Positions 35,570 through 43,426 of a DNA stretch of 64,000 bases are shown here, in pieces (position 1 is the first letter of the stretch; each line of letters opens with the position of its first letter). The stretch comes from Rhodococcus_G sp042879035 (GTDB lineage: Bacteria > Actinomycetota > Actinomycetes > Mycobacteriales > Mycobacteriaceae): the NCBI RefSeq assembly GCF_042879035.1, contig NZ_JBIAOU010000004.1, positions 1 to 64,000 on the forward strand, read 5' to 3'. A program made the translations under genes and the position numbers. The notes below the pieces were generated by a model. The model was not told the origin of the DNA. It did no database searches and worked only from the letters and a program-made list of their open reading frames with translations.

Positions 35570-35572
35570 CGG

Positions 35573-35989
35573 ATGGCCGAGGTACGAGTGCGGCAGGAGT
35601 TCGCGGACAGCGCGTCGCAGGTGTGGGCGATCGTCGGTGATCCGGGTGCGGTCGACCGGTGGATCCCGTCGGTGGAATCGGTCCGGATGGACGGCACGAT
35701 GCGCCACATCGTGTTCCCGGACGGGCAGCCCGCCCGTGAACGCATCGCCGCGCACAGTGACGCGGGGCGGCACTACACGTACGAGTACGTCGACGGACCG
35801 CTGGCGCTGGCTCACTACAGCTCGACGCTGACGGTCGTCGAGACGTCCCCGACGACGTGTGCGGTCGAGTGGAACGCCACGTTCGCGGCGACGTCGCCGG
35901 AGGCGGAACCCGAACTCGTGCAGGGTATCGAGGCGATCTACCGTGCCGCGCTCGGCGAACTCACGACGGTTCTCGCCGCGGCCCACTGA
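35573..35989 (+). CDS. SRPBCC (START/Bet v1-like) family protein
   Basis: This 138-residue protein begins VRQEFADSASQVWAIVGDPGAVDRWIPSVES and contains YEYVDGPLALAHYSSTLTVVE, the helix-grip pattern of SRPBCC ligand-binding proteins. It starts three bases after the monooxygenase stop, so it is in the same operon. It may act as a cyclase or substrate carrier for the oxidised product. A strong hairpin follows it. Confidence 0.83.
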   Translation: MAEVRVRQEFADSASQVWAIVGDPGAVDRWIPSVESVRMDGTMRHIVFPDGQPARERIAAHSDAGRHYTYEYVDGPLALAHYSSTLTVVETSPTTCAVEWNATFAATSPEAEPELVQGIEAIYRAALGELTTVLAAAH

Positions 35990-36020
35990 GCGCCGCAACC
36001 CCGAATGGAAGTCCGTCGCG

Positions 36021-36047
36021 TGTCCGGGATCCGCGGGATCCCGGGCA
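36021..36047 (+). terminator. strong hairpin inside the flavin monooxygenase operon
   Basis: CCGGGATCC (36024-36032) and GGATCCCGG (36036-36044) pair perfectly around the loop GCG, and the stem extends by about three more pairs. It lies between the SRPBCC and flavin-reductase genes, so it may be a partial terminator or an mRNA stability element. Confidence 0.55.
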
Positions 36048-36069
36048 CGCGGGGCGAAGGAGCAGTCCA

Positions 36070-36615
36070 ATGGAGATCACCACCACCCCCACCGCGTCGG
36101 TGGATCCGGCGCGGCTGATGGCGCCGACCGAGATCCGGGACGCGTACCGCGACGTGCTCGGCAAGTTCTGCACGGGCGTCGTGGTCGTCACCGCGCGGGA
36201 CGAGGACGGGGAGCCGATCGGTCTCACCGTCGGCTCGTTCAGCTCGGTGTCGATGGAGCCGGCGCTGGTCGCGTTCTTCGTCGGCCACGGTTCGACGACC
36301 TTCCCGAAGGTCCGGGCGTACGGGCACTTCTGCGCGAACATCCTCGCGGCCGATCAGCACGACCTCGGGCGGACTTTCGCCCGCAGCGGCGCGGACAAGT
36401 TCGCCGGCGTCGAATGGGACTCGGCGGCAACGGGTTCACCGCGACTGGCCGGTGCGCACGCGTGGATCGACTGCGTCGTCGACGACGTCCGGGCGGTCGG
36501 TGACCACGACCTCGTGGTCGGCCGGATCGCGGAGCTCGGTGCCGCCACCGAGGCGGAGCCGCTGCTGTTCTACTCGTCGACGTTCCACCGGTTGCGTCCG
36601 GTCGGTGCGCCGTGA
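36070..36615 (+). CDS. flavin reductase (FMN-binding split-barrel)
   Basis: The 181-residue protein has the HpaC-like pattern: FCTGVVVVTARDEDGEPIG, TVGSFSSVSMEPALVAFFV, and FCANILAADQHDLGRTFA. It reduces FMN or FAD with NAD(P)H to feed a partner monooxygenase, here almost certainly the LLM enzyme at 34400. GAAGGAG precedes ATG 36070. The following gene overlaps its stop (GTGA). Confidence 0.9.
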   Translation: MEITTTPTASVDPARLMAPTEIRDAYRDVLGKFCTGVVVVTARDEDGEPIGLTVGSFSSVSMEPALVAFFVGHGSTTFPKVRAYGHFCANILAADQHDLGRTFARSGADKFAGVEWDSAATGSPRLAGAHAWIDCVVDDVRAVGDHDLVVGRIAELGAATEAEPLLFYSSTFHRLRPVGAP

Positions 36616-37619
36616 CCGGCCGCGACGAACGCGCCGTGCTGCGGTGCGTGGACCGGCTGCGATCGGGTCGTGCGGTCGTGGTCGTCGGTGACACCGAGGG
36701 TGTGCTGGTGATGGCGGCCCGGTTCGTCACCACCGGCGACGCCGCCTGGTTCCTGCGGCACACGTCCGGGTACTTCGGTGTCGCCCTCACCGCGGAACGC
36801 ACCCGCACGCTCGGGTTGCCGCGGATGGTGGCCGACCCGGTGGAGCCGGGCAGGCCCGCTTTCACGGTGAGCGTGGACGCCGCCGCCGGCATCACCACCG
36901 GGATCAGCGCCGCGGACCGGGCCCGGACCATCCGTCTGCTCGCGGCCGAGCAGACCGCCGCCGCCGACCTGACGCGGCCGGGGCACGTCTCGCCGCTCCA
37001 GGCGTCGGACGGTGGGGTGCTGGCCCGGCCCGGGCACGCCGAGGCCGCGGTGGACCTGTGCACGCTCGCCGGGCTGACTCCCGCGGCGCTGCTGTGCCAC
37101 CTCACGACCGACGACGAACTGGATCTGCTCCGCGGACCCGACGTGTTCGCGTTCGCGGCGCGCGAGGACCTGCCCGTCGTGACGATCGAGCAGCTCGTGC
37201 GTCACCGCCGGTCGACCGCCCCGATCGAGCGCGGGGCGAGCGCGCGGATCCCGACCGAGTACGGCACTGTCACCGCGATCCCGTACCGCTCCGCCGACGG
37301 TGCGGAGCACCTGGCGTTGGTGACCGGCGCCCCGACCGCCGATGCGGCGCCGGTTCTCGTCCACCACGAATGCCTCGCCGGTGAGGTGCTGCGCTCGACC
37401 GGGTGCGACTGCGGGGCGCGGCTGTCGTCGGGGCTGGCGGCGATCACCGCAGCCGGGTCCGGAGTGCTGGTCTATCTGCGCGCGGGCCGACCCGACCTCG
37501 TCGGGTGCGGACTCGGCGCCGGCGCCCACGACCGGGACGTCGCGGCCGCGATCCTGCGCGATCTCGGGGTCGGGGTCGACGGCCGTGCGCAGGGCGCGGG
37601 ACTTCTCACCCCCGCGTGA
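36612..37619 (+). CDS. degenerate RibBA-like protein
   Basis: Residues 1-205 align with 3,4-dihydroxybutanone-phosphate synthase (TVSVDAAAGITTGISAADRARTIR, RPGHVSPLQASDGGVLARPGHAEAAVDL). However, the catalytic acidic loop normally reading ENEGDL is reduced to DTEGVL, GLIC is GYFG, and the later C-E motif reads CHL. Residues 230-335 start like GTP cyclohydrolase II and keep the zinc cysteines (C-x10-C-x-C in ECLAGEVLRSTGCDC). The EGRGIGL motif and much of the domain are missing. It is therefore unlikely to make riboflavin normally. It is coupled to the flavin reductase and may bind or deliver flavin. Confidence 0.78.
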   Translation: MTGRDERAVLRCVDRLRSGRAVVVVGDTEGVLVMAARFVTTGDAAWFLRHTSGYFGVALTAERTRTLGLPRMVADPVEPGRPAFTVSVDAAAGITTGISAADRARTIRLLAAEQTAAADLTRPGHVSPLQASDGGVLARPGHAEAAVDLCTLAGLTPAALLCHLTTDDELDLLRGPDVFAFAAREDLPVVTIEQLVRHRRSTAPIERGASARIPTEYGTVTAIPYRSADGAEHLALVTGAPTADAAPVLVHHECLAGEVLRSTGCDCGARLSSGLAAITAAGSGVLVYLRAGRPDLVGCGLGAGAHDRDVAAAILRDLGVGVDGRAQGAGLLTPA

Positions 37620-38403
37620 GCCCGGCGTTCCTCCGGTGCACCGCCGCCGCCAGCGAGGCGCGGTTGCGGTGGCCGGTGGCGTCGAAGATCCGGCTGACGT
37701 ACTTCTTGATCGTCAGTTCGGACAGCGACAGGCACCGCGCGATCTCGAGGTTGCTCATGCCCTCGGAGACGAGCCTGGCCACCTCGAACTGACGCGGCGA
37801 CAGTACGGCCAGTGGATCGTCGGGCCCGCTCGGCCCTTCCGGCCCGGCCGCCGGACCGTCGTGCGCGACGAAGCGGGTCCGTGCGCGCAGTTGCCGGGCC
37901 AGCACCGTCAGGCACAGCCGATCGCTGGGATTCCAGGCGTGGACGCGGTTGAACATGCCGACGAGCGCCTCGCCGTTCGCGAACCGCAGGTGCAGGGCCG
38001 ACGCCGTGCCCGTCCCGTACGTGTACAGGTAGTCCTCGACGTACGACCGCTGCGGGGCGGGCAGCGTGGTCAGCTGGTCGAGGTCGGCGAATCCGATCCG
38101 GGACAGGGTTCCGCGCGCCTCGGGGAGAGCGAAGACGTCCTTGTCCTGCCAGCGGTCCTGGTACTCGGGGAACATGGTCCCGGTGGCGCCCGTCAGGATC
38201 GGAGCCGGATCGGCGAACAGTTCCGCGTACGTCGGGCCGAAGAAGAACGTGACGTCCGGAACCTCGAACACGGACGACACCGCGTCCACGACGGCGTGTT
38301 TCAGTTCCCGGCCGTCCTCGGCGTCGCCGCACAGGTCGAGCACCTCGAGAATCCCGGAGATCTGCCTGGCGGACAGGCTGTTCTTCCACGACGAGGTCGC
38401 CAT
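37606..38403 (-). CDS. LuxR-family transcriptional regulator
   Basis: The C-terminal helix-turn-helix reads LSPRQFEVARLVSEGMSNLEIARCLSLSELTIKKYVSRIF. The N-terminal about 180 residues form a GAF-like sensor (FEVPDVTFFFGPTYAELF, ASALHLRFANGEALVGMFNR). ATG 38403 has GAAGGGAG upstream. Its 3' end overlaps the RibBA-like gene by 14 bases, so it may regulate that operon. It is divergent from the MFS gene across a region with two palindromes. Confidence 0.87.
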   Translation of the reverse strand: MATSSWKNSLSARQISGILEVLDLCGDAEDGRELKHAVVDAVSSVFEVPDVTFFFGPTYAELFADPAPILTGATGTMFPEYQDRWQDKDVFALPEARGTLSRIGFADLDQLTTLPAPQRSYVEDYLYTYGTGTASALHLRFANGEALVGMFNRVHAWNPSDRLCLTVLARQLRARTRFVAHDGPAAGPEGPSGPDDPLAVLSPRQFEVARLVSEGMSNLEIARCLSLSELTIKKYVSRIFDATGHRNRASLAAAVHRRNAGLTRG

Positions 38404-38472
38404 CTGCACTCCCTTCGTGCGGCCACGACCGGTGTGGCCCCGATCACGCTCCCGCTGCACGCACCAAGGTAC

Positions 38473-38534
38473 CCGAACGATTGTTCGGTTCCCAGGGGTT
38501 CGTTCTGCCCAATGCCAATACATGTGCGCACATG
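38473..38534. promoter_or_regulatory. two palindromes in the LuxR/MFS divergent region
   Basis: CCGAAC-GATT-GTTCGG spans 38473-38488. CATGTGCGCACATG at 38521-38534 is a perfect 14-base palindrome, followed by CGTACATG. Both lie between the divergent starts at 38403 and 38590, where the LuxR regulator and the ArsR sensor encoded nearby could bind. Confidence 0.55.
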
Positions 38535-38589
38535 CGTACATGAAGAGATACGCTTCTCGTGACGACCCGACGTGTCAGGAGGTTGCCGG

Positions 38590-39825
38590 GTGCTCGAGAT
38601 CCTGCGGAACACCGCATTCCGCCGCCTGTTCGCGGCGCAGATCGTGGCCCTCGTCGGCACCGGGTTGCTGACGGTCGCCCTCGGACTGCTCGCGTACGAC
38701 CTGGCGGGACGCGACGCCGGGGCGGTGCTCGGCACGGCACTGGCGATCAAGATGGTCGCGTACGTCGCGGTCGCCCCGGTGATCACCGCGGTGACCGACC
38801 GGGTGCCGCGGAAGGTGCTGCTCGTGTCCGCCGACGCGATCCGGGCGTCGGTCGCGTTGGCGTTGCCGCTGATCGGTCACGTCTGGCAGATCTACGTGCT
38901 GATCTTCGTGCTGCAGGCGGCGTCGGCGACCTTCACACCGACGTTCCAGTCGGTGATCCCGTCGATTCTCGAGGACGAAGGCGACTACACGCGGGGCCTG
39001 TCGCTCTCGCGTCTGGCGTACGACCTCGAATCGCTGCTCAGTCCGGTGCTCGCGGCCGCACTGCTGACCGTCGTCTCCTACAACCTGCTGTTCCTCGGTA
39101 CCGTCGCCGGATTCGTCGCCTCCGCCGTCTTCGTCGTCCGGACCCGGCTACCGCGTCAGGTGCCCGCGGACCGGTCGATTCCGTTGGTGCACCGCATCAC
39201 TCGCGGCGCGCGGGTCATGACCGGCAGTCCGGTACTGCGCGGCCTGCTGGCGATGAACGTGGTCGTCGCGGCCGCCACCGCACTGGTGATCGTCAACACC
39301 GTCGTCTACGTGCGGGACCTGCTCGGCGGCACGGACTCCGGCGTCGCGGTCGCGCTCGGCTGCTACGGTGCGGGCTCGATGGTCGTCGCGCTGCTCGTGC
39401 CCCGACTGCTGGCCCGGGCATCCGACCGCGCCGTGATGCTGTCCGGCGCCGCCCTCGCACCGGTCGGCCTCGCCGCCGCGGCCGTCCTCGCGCTCGTGCC
39501 GTCCGGGAGCTGGGCGCTGCTCGCTGTGGCATGGACGGCGCTCGGGGCGGCGACCTCGCTGGTCAACACCCCCGCGGCGCGGTTGCTCCGGGCGGAGTCG
39601 ACGACCGAGACCCGGACGTCGGTGTTCGCCGCGCAGTTCTCCCTCTCGCACGCCTGTTTCCTGGTCACCTACCCGATCGCCGGATGGGTCGGGGCGGTGA
39701 CGAGTCAGTTCGTCGCGGCTACGGTCCTGACGGTCCTCGCTACACTCGCAGCGGCAATCGCATCACGGATGTGGCCGGCATCGGTCGCACCCGCGAGCAT
39801 CGCGGTGGTGACGGCCGGAAGGTGA
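38590..39825 (+). CDS. MFS transporter, possible metal exporter
   Basis: The 411-residue protein has about twelve hydrophobic helices and begins MLEILRNTAFRRLFAAQ, followed by the MFS loop VTDRVPRKVLLVSADAIRAS. GTG 38590 is chosen because AGGAGG (38577-38582) lies seven bases upstream. The ArsR-family sensor starts six bases after its stop, so the pump is probably controlled by, and exports the ligand of, that sensor (nickel or cobalt by inference). Confidence 0.85.
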   Translation: MLEILRNTAFRRLFAAQIVALVGTGLLTVALGLLAYDLAGRDAGAVLGTALAIKMVAYVAVAPVITAVTDRVPRKVLLVSADAIRASVALALPLIGHVWQIYVLIFVLQAASATFTPTFQSVIPSILEDEGDYTRGLSLSRLAYDLESLLSPVLAAALLTVVSYNLLFLGTVAGFVASAVFVVRTRLPRQVPADRSIPLVHRITRGARVMTGSPVLRGLLAMNVVVAAATALVIVNTVVYVRDLLGGTDSGVAVALGCYGAGSMVVALLVPRLLARASDRAVMLSGAALAPVGLAAAAVLALVPSGSWALLAVAWTALGAATSLVNTPAARLLRAESTTETRTSVFAAQFSLSHACFLVTYPIAGWVGAVTSQFVAATVLTVLATLAAAIASRMWPASVAPASIAVVTAGR

Positions 39826-39831
39826 CGGAAG

Positions 39832-40206
39832 ATGGCGGGCGAGGCGGAACCCGATTCGACGCGCACGACTGCCGCGAGCCTCACGCACGCCGCCACCGCG
39901 GACCGGCCGCATCTCGACGCCGCGACCAGTACCTTCCGCATGCTCTCCGATCCCACCCGGCTGCACATCCTGTGGATCCTCAGCGCCGAGGAGGCCGACG
40001 TCACCGCGCTGACCGAGGCTTGCGGCGCGTCCCGCACCGCGGTCAGTCAGCACCTGGCGAAACTGCGTTTCACCGGACTCGTCGACACCCGCAAGGAGGG
40101 CCGCCGCGTCATCTACCGGATCCGTGACGGCCACCTCGCGCGCCTCGTCCGCGAGGGCATGAACCACGCCGACCACGTCGTCACCGGCGAGCCGCCGCAC
40201 GGATAG
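39832..40206 (+). CDS. ArsR/SmtB metal sensor with an NmtR-type alpha-5 site
   Basis: The winged helix is clear: MLSDPTRLHILWIL, CGASRTAVSQHLAKLR, RKEGRRVIYRI. The last helix carries D99, H101, H112 and H115 in the spacing D-x-H-x10-H-x2-H, the same as the nickel/cobalt ligands of M. tuberculosis NmtR. This predicts a Ni/Co-responsive repressor that releases DNA when metal binds. It is cotranscribed with the MFS pump. The single Cys in CGAS is not in a classical arsenic site. Confidence 0.88.
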   Translation: MAGEAEPDSTRTTAASLTHAATADRPHLDAATSTFRMLSDPTRLHILWILSAEEADVTALTEACGASRTAVSQHLAKLRFTGLVDTRKEGRRVIYRIRDGHLARLVREGMNHADHVVTGEPPHG

Positions 40207-40245
40207 CGTGCGGCGGCTCGATCCGGGCCCGGCGAACGGTCGGAG

Positions 40246-41199
40246 TCAGTCGTTGGCGTGCAGTGCGGCGTTCAGTTCGATGCCGGTGCCCGACTTCGCG
40301 ACCACCTCGACGCCGCCGGTGACGGAGTTGCGGCGGAACAGCAGGTTCGACCGACCGCTCAGCTCCTTGGCCTTGACGACGGTGCCGTCCGGGCCGGTGA
40401 CCTTGGTGCCCGCCGTGACGTACAGGCCCGCCTCGACGATGCAGTCGTCGCCGAGCGAGATGCCCAGACCGGAGTTGGCGCCGAGGAGGCAGCGCTTGCC
40501 GACGGAGATGACTTCCTTGCCGCCACCGGACAGGGTGCCCATGATCGAGGCGCCGCCACCGACGTCCGAGCCGTCGTCGACGACGACGCCGCCGGAGATG
40601 CGGCCCTCGACCATCGAGCTGCCGAGCGTGCCCGCGTTGAAGTTGACGAAGCCCTCGTGCATGACCGTGGTGCCGGGCGCCAGGTGCGCGCCGAGGCGGA
40701 CCCGGTCCGCGTCGCCGATCCGGACACCGGACGGCACGACGTAGTCCACCAGGCGGGGGAACTTGTCGACACCGAACACGGTGACCGGGCCGCGGGCGCG
40801 CAGCTTGGCGCGGACCAGCTCGAAGCCCTCGACCGCGCAGGGCCCGTAGTTCGTCCACACGACGTTCGCGAGCAGGCCGAACACGCCGTCGAGGTTCAGG
40901 CCGTGCGGCTTGACCAGTCGGTGCGAGATCAGGTGCAGGCGGAGGTAGGCGTCGTGGGCGTCGACGGGGGCCGCGGACAGGTCCGCGATCCGGGTGCGGA
41001 CGGCGACGCGGGTGACGCCGCGATCGGCGTCCTCGCCGGTCAGCGCGGCCAGCTCGGCCGGGACGTCGGCGCCCGTCAGGACGACGGTTCCGGTCTCGGC
41101 GACCTCGCCGAGCGCGGGTTCCGGGTACCAGGTGTCGAGGACGACCCCGCCCGTGGTCACGTTGGCAATACCGACTGCGGTAGCTCCCTGAATGCTCAC
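40246..41199 (-). CDS. dapD: tetrahydrodipicolinate N-succinyltransferase DapD
   Basis: The 317-residue protein has the left-handed beta-helix region with hexapeptide repeats (GTTVMHEGFVNFNAGTLGSS, MVEGRISGGVVVDDGSDVGG, GLGISLGDDCIVEAGLYVTAG) and the N-terminal domain of actinobacterial DapD. It succinylates tetrahydrodipicolinate, the step before DapC (23222). GTG 41199 starts at a conserved SIQGATAVGIANV. It is divergent from dapE, as in Rv1201c/Rv1202. Confidence 0.95.
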   Translation of the reverse strand: MSIQGATAVGIANVTTGGVVLDTWYPEPALGEVAETGTVVLTGADVPAELAALTGEDADRGVTRVAVRTRIADLSAAPVDAHDAYLRLHLISHRLVKPHGLNLDGVFGLLANVVWTNYGPCAVEGFELVRAKLRARGPVTVFGVDKFPRLVDYVVPSGVRIGDADRVRLGAHLAPGTTVMHEGFVNFNAGTLGSSMVEGRISGGVVVDDGSDVGGGASIMGTLSGGGKEVISVGKRCLLGANSGLGISLGDDCIVEAGLYVTAGTKVTGPDGTVVKAKELSGRSNLLFRRNSVTGGVEVVAKSGTGIELNAALHAND

Positions 41200-41219
41200 G
41201 GGCGCCCAGGTTACCGTCC

Positions 41220-41475
41220 GGCCATCAACGCGGCTCCGCCGCAGTGGTGGGGGGGGGGGGGGGGCCCCCACAGCAAAGTGACCAAACCCGCGGAGGCGCC
41301 GAGGGGGGGGGGGGGGTCTGGGGCNNNNNNNNNNCCCCGGGGGGGGGCCCCCCCGGGCGGGGGGGGGGGCGGGGGGGCCCCCGGGGGGCCCCCCCGGGGG
41401 CCCCCCCCCCCCCCGGGGGGCGCCCCCGCCCCCCCCCCCCCCCCCCCACCCCCCACCACTGCGGCGGAGCCGCAT
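41220..41475. other. assembly gap in the dapD-dapE intergenic region, flanked by a 23-base inverted repeat
   Basis: N occupies 41325-41334 inside G/C homopolymers. The sequence entering the gap from the left (41230-41252, key bases GCGGCTCCGCCGCAG) is the exact reverse complement of the sequence leaving it on the right (41451-41473). Either a large natural hairpin stopped the reads or one flank is a fold-back artefact. The homopolymers are not real sequence. Confidence 0.85.
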
Positions 41476-41487
41476 AGGGTGGGATGC

Positions 41488-42582
41488 GTGACTGCGCTGC
41501 CGTACCTGGACCTGCACGCCGATCCGATCGAGCTGACCACCGCCCTCGTCGACATCCCGAGTGTCTCGCAGGACGAGGCGTTGATCGCGGACACGGTCGA
41601 GTTGGCGTTGCGGGAGCAGACCATCGGTTTCGAGGTGATCCGCAGCGGCAACGCGGTCCTCGCCCGCACCGCCCTCGGCCTGCCCAGCCGGGTGCTGCTC
41701 GCCGGGCACCTCGACACCGTGCCCATCGCCGACAACGTGCCCAGCCGGCGCGAACGGGACTCCGCGGAGGGCGACGTGCTGCACGGGTGCGGCACCGTCG
41801 ACATGAAGTCCGGTGACGCGGTGTTCCTGCACCTGGCCGCGACCGTCGCGGACCTCGCGCACGACCTGACGCTGGTCTTCTACGACTGCGAGGAGATCGC
41901 CGCGACGTACAACGGTCTCGGCCGGATCGAACGCGAGCTGCCCGACTGGTTGCAGGCCGACGTCGCGGTCCTGGGCGAGCCGACCGGCGGGTTCATCGAG
42001 GCCGGCTGCCAGGGCACGCTGCGGGTGCGCCTGTCCGCCACCGGCACCCGCGCGCATTCAGCGCGATCGTGGCTGGGGGACAACGCGATCCACAAGTTCG
42101 CGCCGCTGCTGCAGCGACTGTCCGACTACGAGGCCCGCTCCGTGGACATCGACGGCTGCGTCTACCGCGAAGGACTGTCCGCGGTCCGGATCTCCGGTGG
42201 GGTGGCGGGCAACGTGGTGCCCGACGCCGCCGAGGTCGACGTGAACTTCCGCTTCGCGCCCGACCGCAGCGCCGCGCAGGCCGTCGACCACGTGCGGGAG
42301 GTGGTCGACGGCCTCGGATTCGGCTTCGAGGTCACCGACCTCTCGCCGGGCGCCCTGCCCGGTCTGTCGGCGCCGGCGGCGGCGGAGCTGATCACCGCCG
42401 CCGGGGGACACGTCCGCGCCAAGTACGGCTGGACCGACGTGTCCCGCTTCGCGGCGCTCGGCATCCCCGCCGTGAACTACGGTCCCGGCGACCCGAACCT
42501 CGCGCACAAGCGGGACGAACGGGTGCCGGTACAGCAGATCACCGACGTGACGGCGGTGCTGCGGGGTTACCTGAGCAACTGA
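41488..42582 (+). CDS. dapE: succinyl-diaminopimelate desuccinylase DapE
   Basis: This M20 metallopeptidase has the zinc motifs GHLDTVP, CGTVDMKSGDAVF and YDCEEIAATYNGLG, and a late HKRDE. At 364 residues it matches actinobacterial DapE, releasing LL-diaminopimelate for peptidoglycan and lysine. A -10-like TAGGGT ends seven bases before GTG 41488, so the transcript is probably leaderless. The stop codon is followed by a 23-base tandem duplication, and the gene on the other strand overlaps its last 44 bases. Confidence 0.94.
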   Translation: MTALPYLDLHADPIELTTALVDIPSVSQDEALIADTVELALREQTIGFEVIRSGNAVLARTALGLPSRVLLAGHLDTVPIADNVPSRRERDSAEGDVLHGCGTVDMKSGDAVFLHLAATVADLAHDLTLVFYDCEEIAATYNGLGRIERELPDWLQADVAVLGEPTGGFIEAGCQGTLRVRLSATGTRAHSARSWLGDNAIHKFAPLLQRLSDYEARSVDIDGCVYREGLSAVRISGGVAGNVVPDAAEVDVNFRFAPDRSAAQAVDHVREVVDGLGFGFEVTDLSPGALPGLSAPAAAELITAAGGHVRAKYGWTDVSRFAALGIPAVNYGPGDPNLAHKRDERVPVQQITDVTAVLRGYLSN

Positions 42583-43426
42583 CCGCGACCCGCGGGGGCA
42601 ATTGACCGCGACCCGCGGAGGCAACTGAGAGCACCTCACGGGTGGCGGCGATCAGGCCGTCCAGCCACGGCCCGGTGCCCGCGGCGCGGCGCAGCGGCTC
42701 GTTGGGCAGTTCGATGCTGATCGGCAGGTCCGCGGGCAGCGTCGACCAGATGTCGGCCAGCGCGATCCCCCCCTCGCCGGGGACGAGCCGCTCCTCGCGG
42801 GCGTGCCGGATCAGTTCCGCGTCGTCGGTGGGTGCGGGGACGGAGCCGTCGCACATCTGCGCGTAGTGCAACCACTCCCGCGGGATCGCGGCCAGGTCCT
42901 CGAGGGTGGTCGCCGAGCGGGCGACGTGCAGGGCGTCGACGAGGACGCTGCGCGCCGGACCGTCGGCCTGCGCGACGATCTCCACGGCGGCGCGCGCGTC
43001 GGGCACCGCCGTCCAGGGCATGAACTCGAGGCTGGCGACGATCCCGTACCGTCCGCACAGCTCCGCGAGGCGGGCGTAGGAGTCGGTCAGCCGTGCGCGG
43101 TCGCGGTCGTCGCCGCCGACGAGGACGGCCTTCGCGCCGAGCCGGGCCCCGGCCTCGAGCAGCGGCTCGTACACCGCGGCGTCGAAATCGGCACCGAGGC
43201 GGACGATCTCGAGATCGAACACCGCGACCGGTGAGTCGGCGAGGCGGCGGATCAGGGTGTCCAGTGCCGCGCGGTCCTCGTGCAGCGGGTACGCGGTGGT
43301 GCCCGGTGCGGCCGGCAGCATGCGGATGCCGACGGTGTCGAAGCCGTGCCTCTCGGCCAGGTCGACCTGCTGCAGGGGTGCGGTGTCGAGGACGGTCAGG
43401 GCCGCCAGGCCCAGCGGTGCGCTCAT
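42539..43426 (-). CDS. TIM-barrel sugar-phosphate isomerase/epimerase family protein, candidate dehydroshikimate or inosose dehydratase
   Basis: Motifs of the xylose-isomerase-like TIM barrel include AERHGFDTVGIRM, the metal ligands in LEFMPW, LVDALHVARS, QMCDGS, and ISIELPN. Families of this fold include inosose dehydratase and 3-dehydroshikimate dehydratase (AsbF/QuiC type). A quinate/shikimate dehydrogenase in the same operon favours the latter; this is inference. The ATG overlaps the stop of the preceding flavoprotein gene. The last 44 bases run antisense into dapE and across the tandem duplication, giving an odd C-terminus (PPRVAVSCSGNPAAPPSRR). Confidence 0.8.
   Translation of the reverse strand: MSAPLGLAALTVLDTAPLQQVDLAERHGFDTVGIRMLPAAPGTTAYPLHEDRAALDTLIRRLADSPVAVFDLEIVRLGADFDAAVYEPLLEAGARLGAKAVLVGGDDRDRARLTDSYARLAELCGRYGIVASLEFMPWTAVPDARAAVEIVAQADGPARSVLVDALHVARSATTLEDLAAIPREWLHYAQMCDGSVPAPTDDAELIRHAREERLVPGEGGIALADIWSTLPADLPISIELPNEPLRRAAGTGPWLDGLIAATREVLSVASAGRGQLPPRVAVSCSGNPAAPPSRR
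42580..42628 (+). repeat. 23-base tandem duplication starting at the dapE stop codon
   Basis: Units 42580-42602 and 42603-42625 differ at two positions. Each begins with TGACCGCGACCCGCGG, and a third TGA follows at 42626-42628. Because 23 is not a multiple of three, the three TGAs lie in three different frames. Confidence 0.93.
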
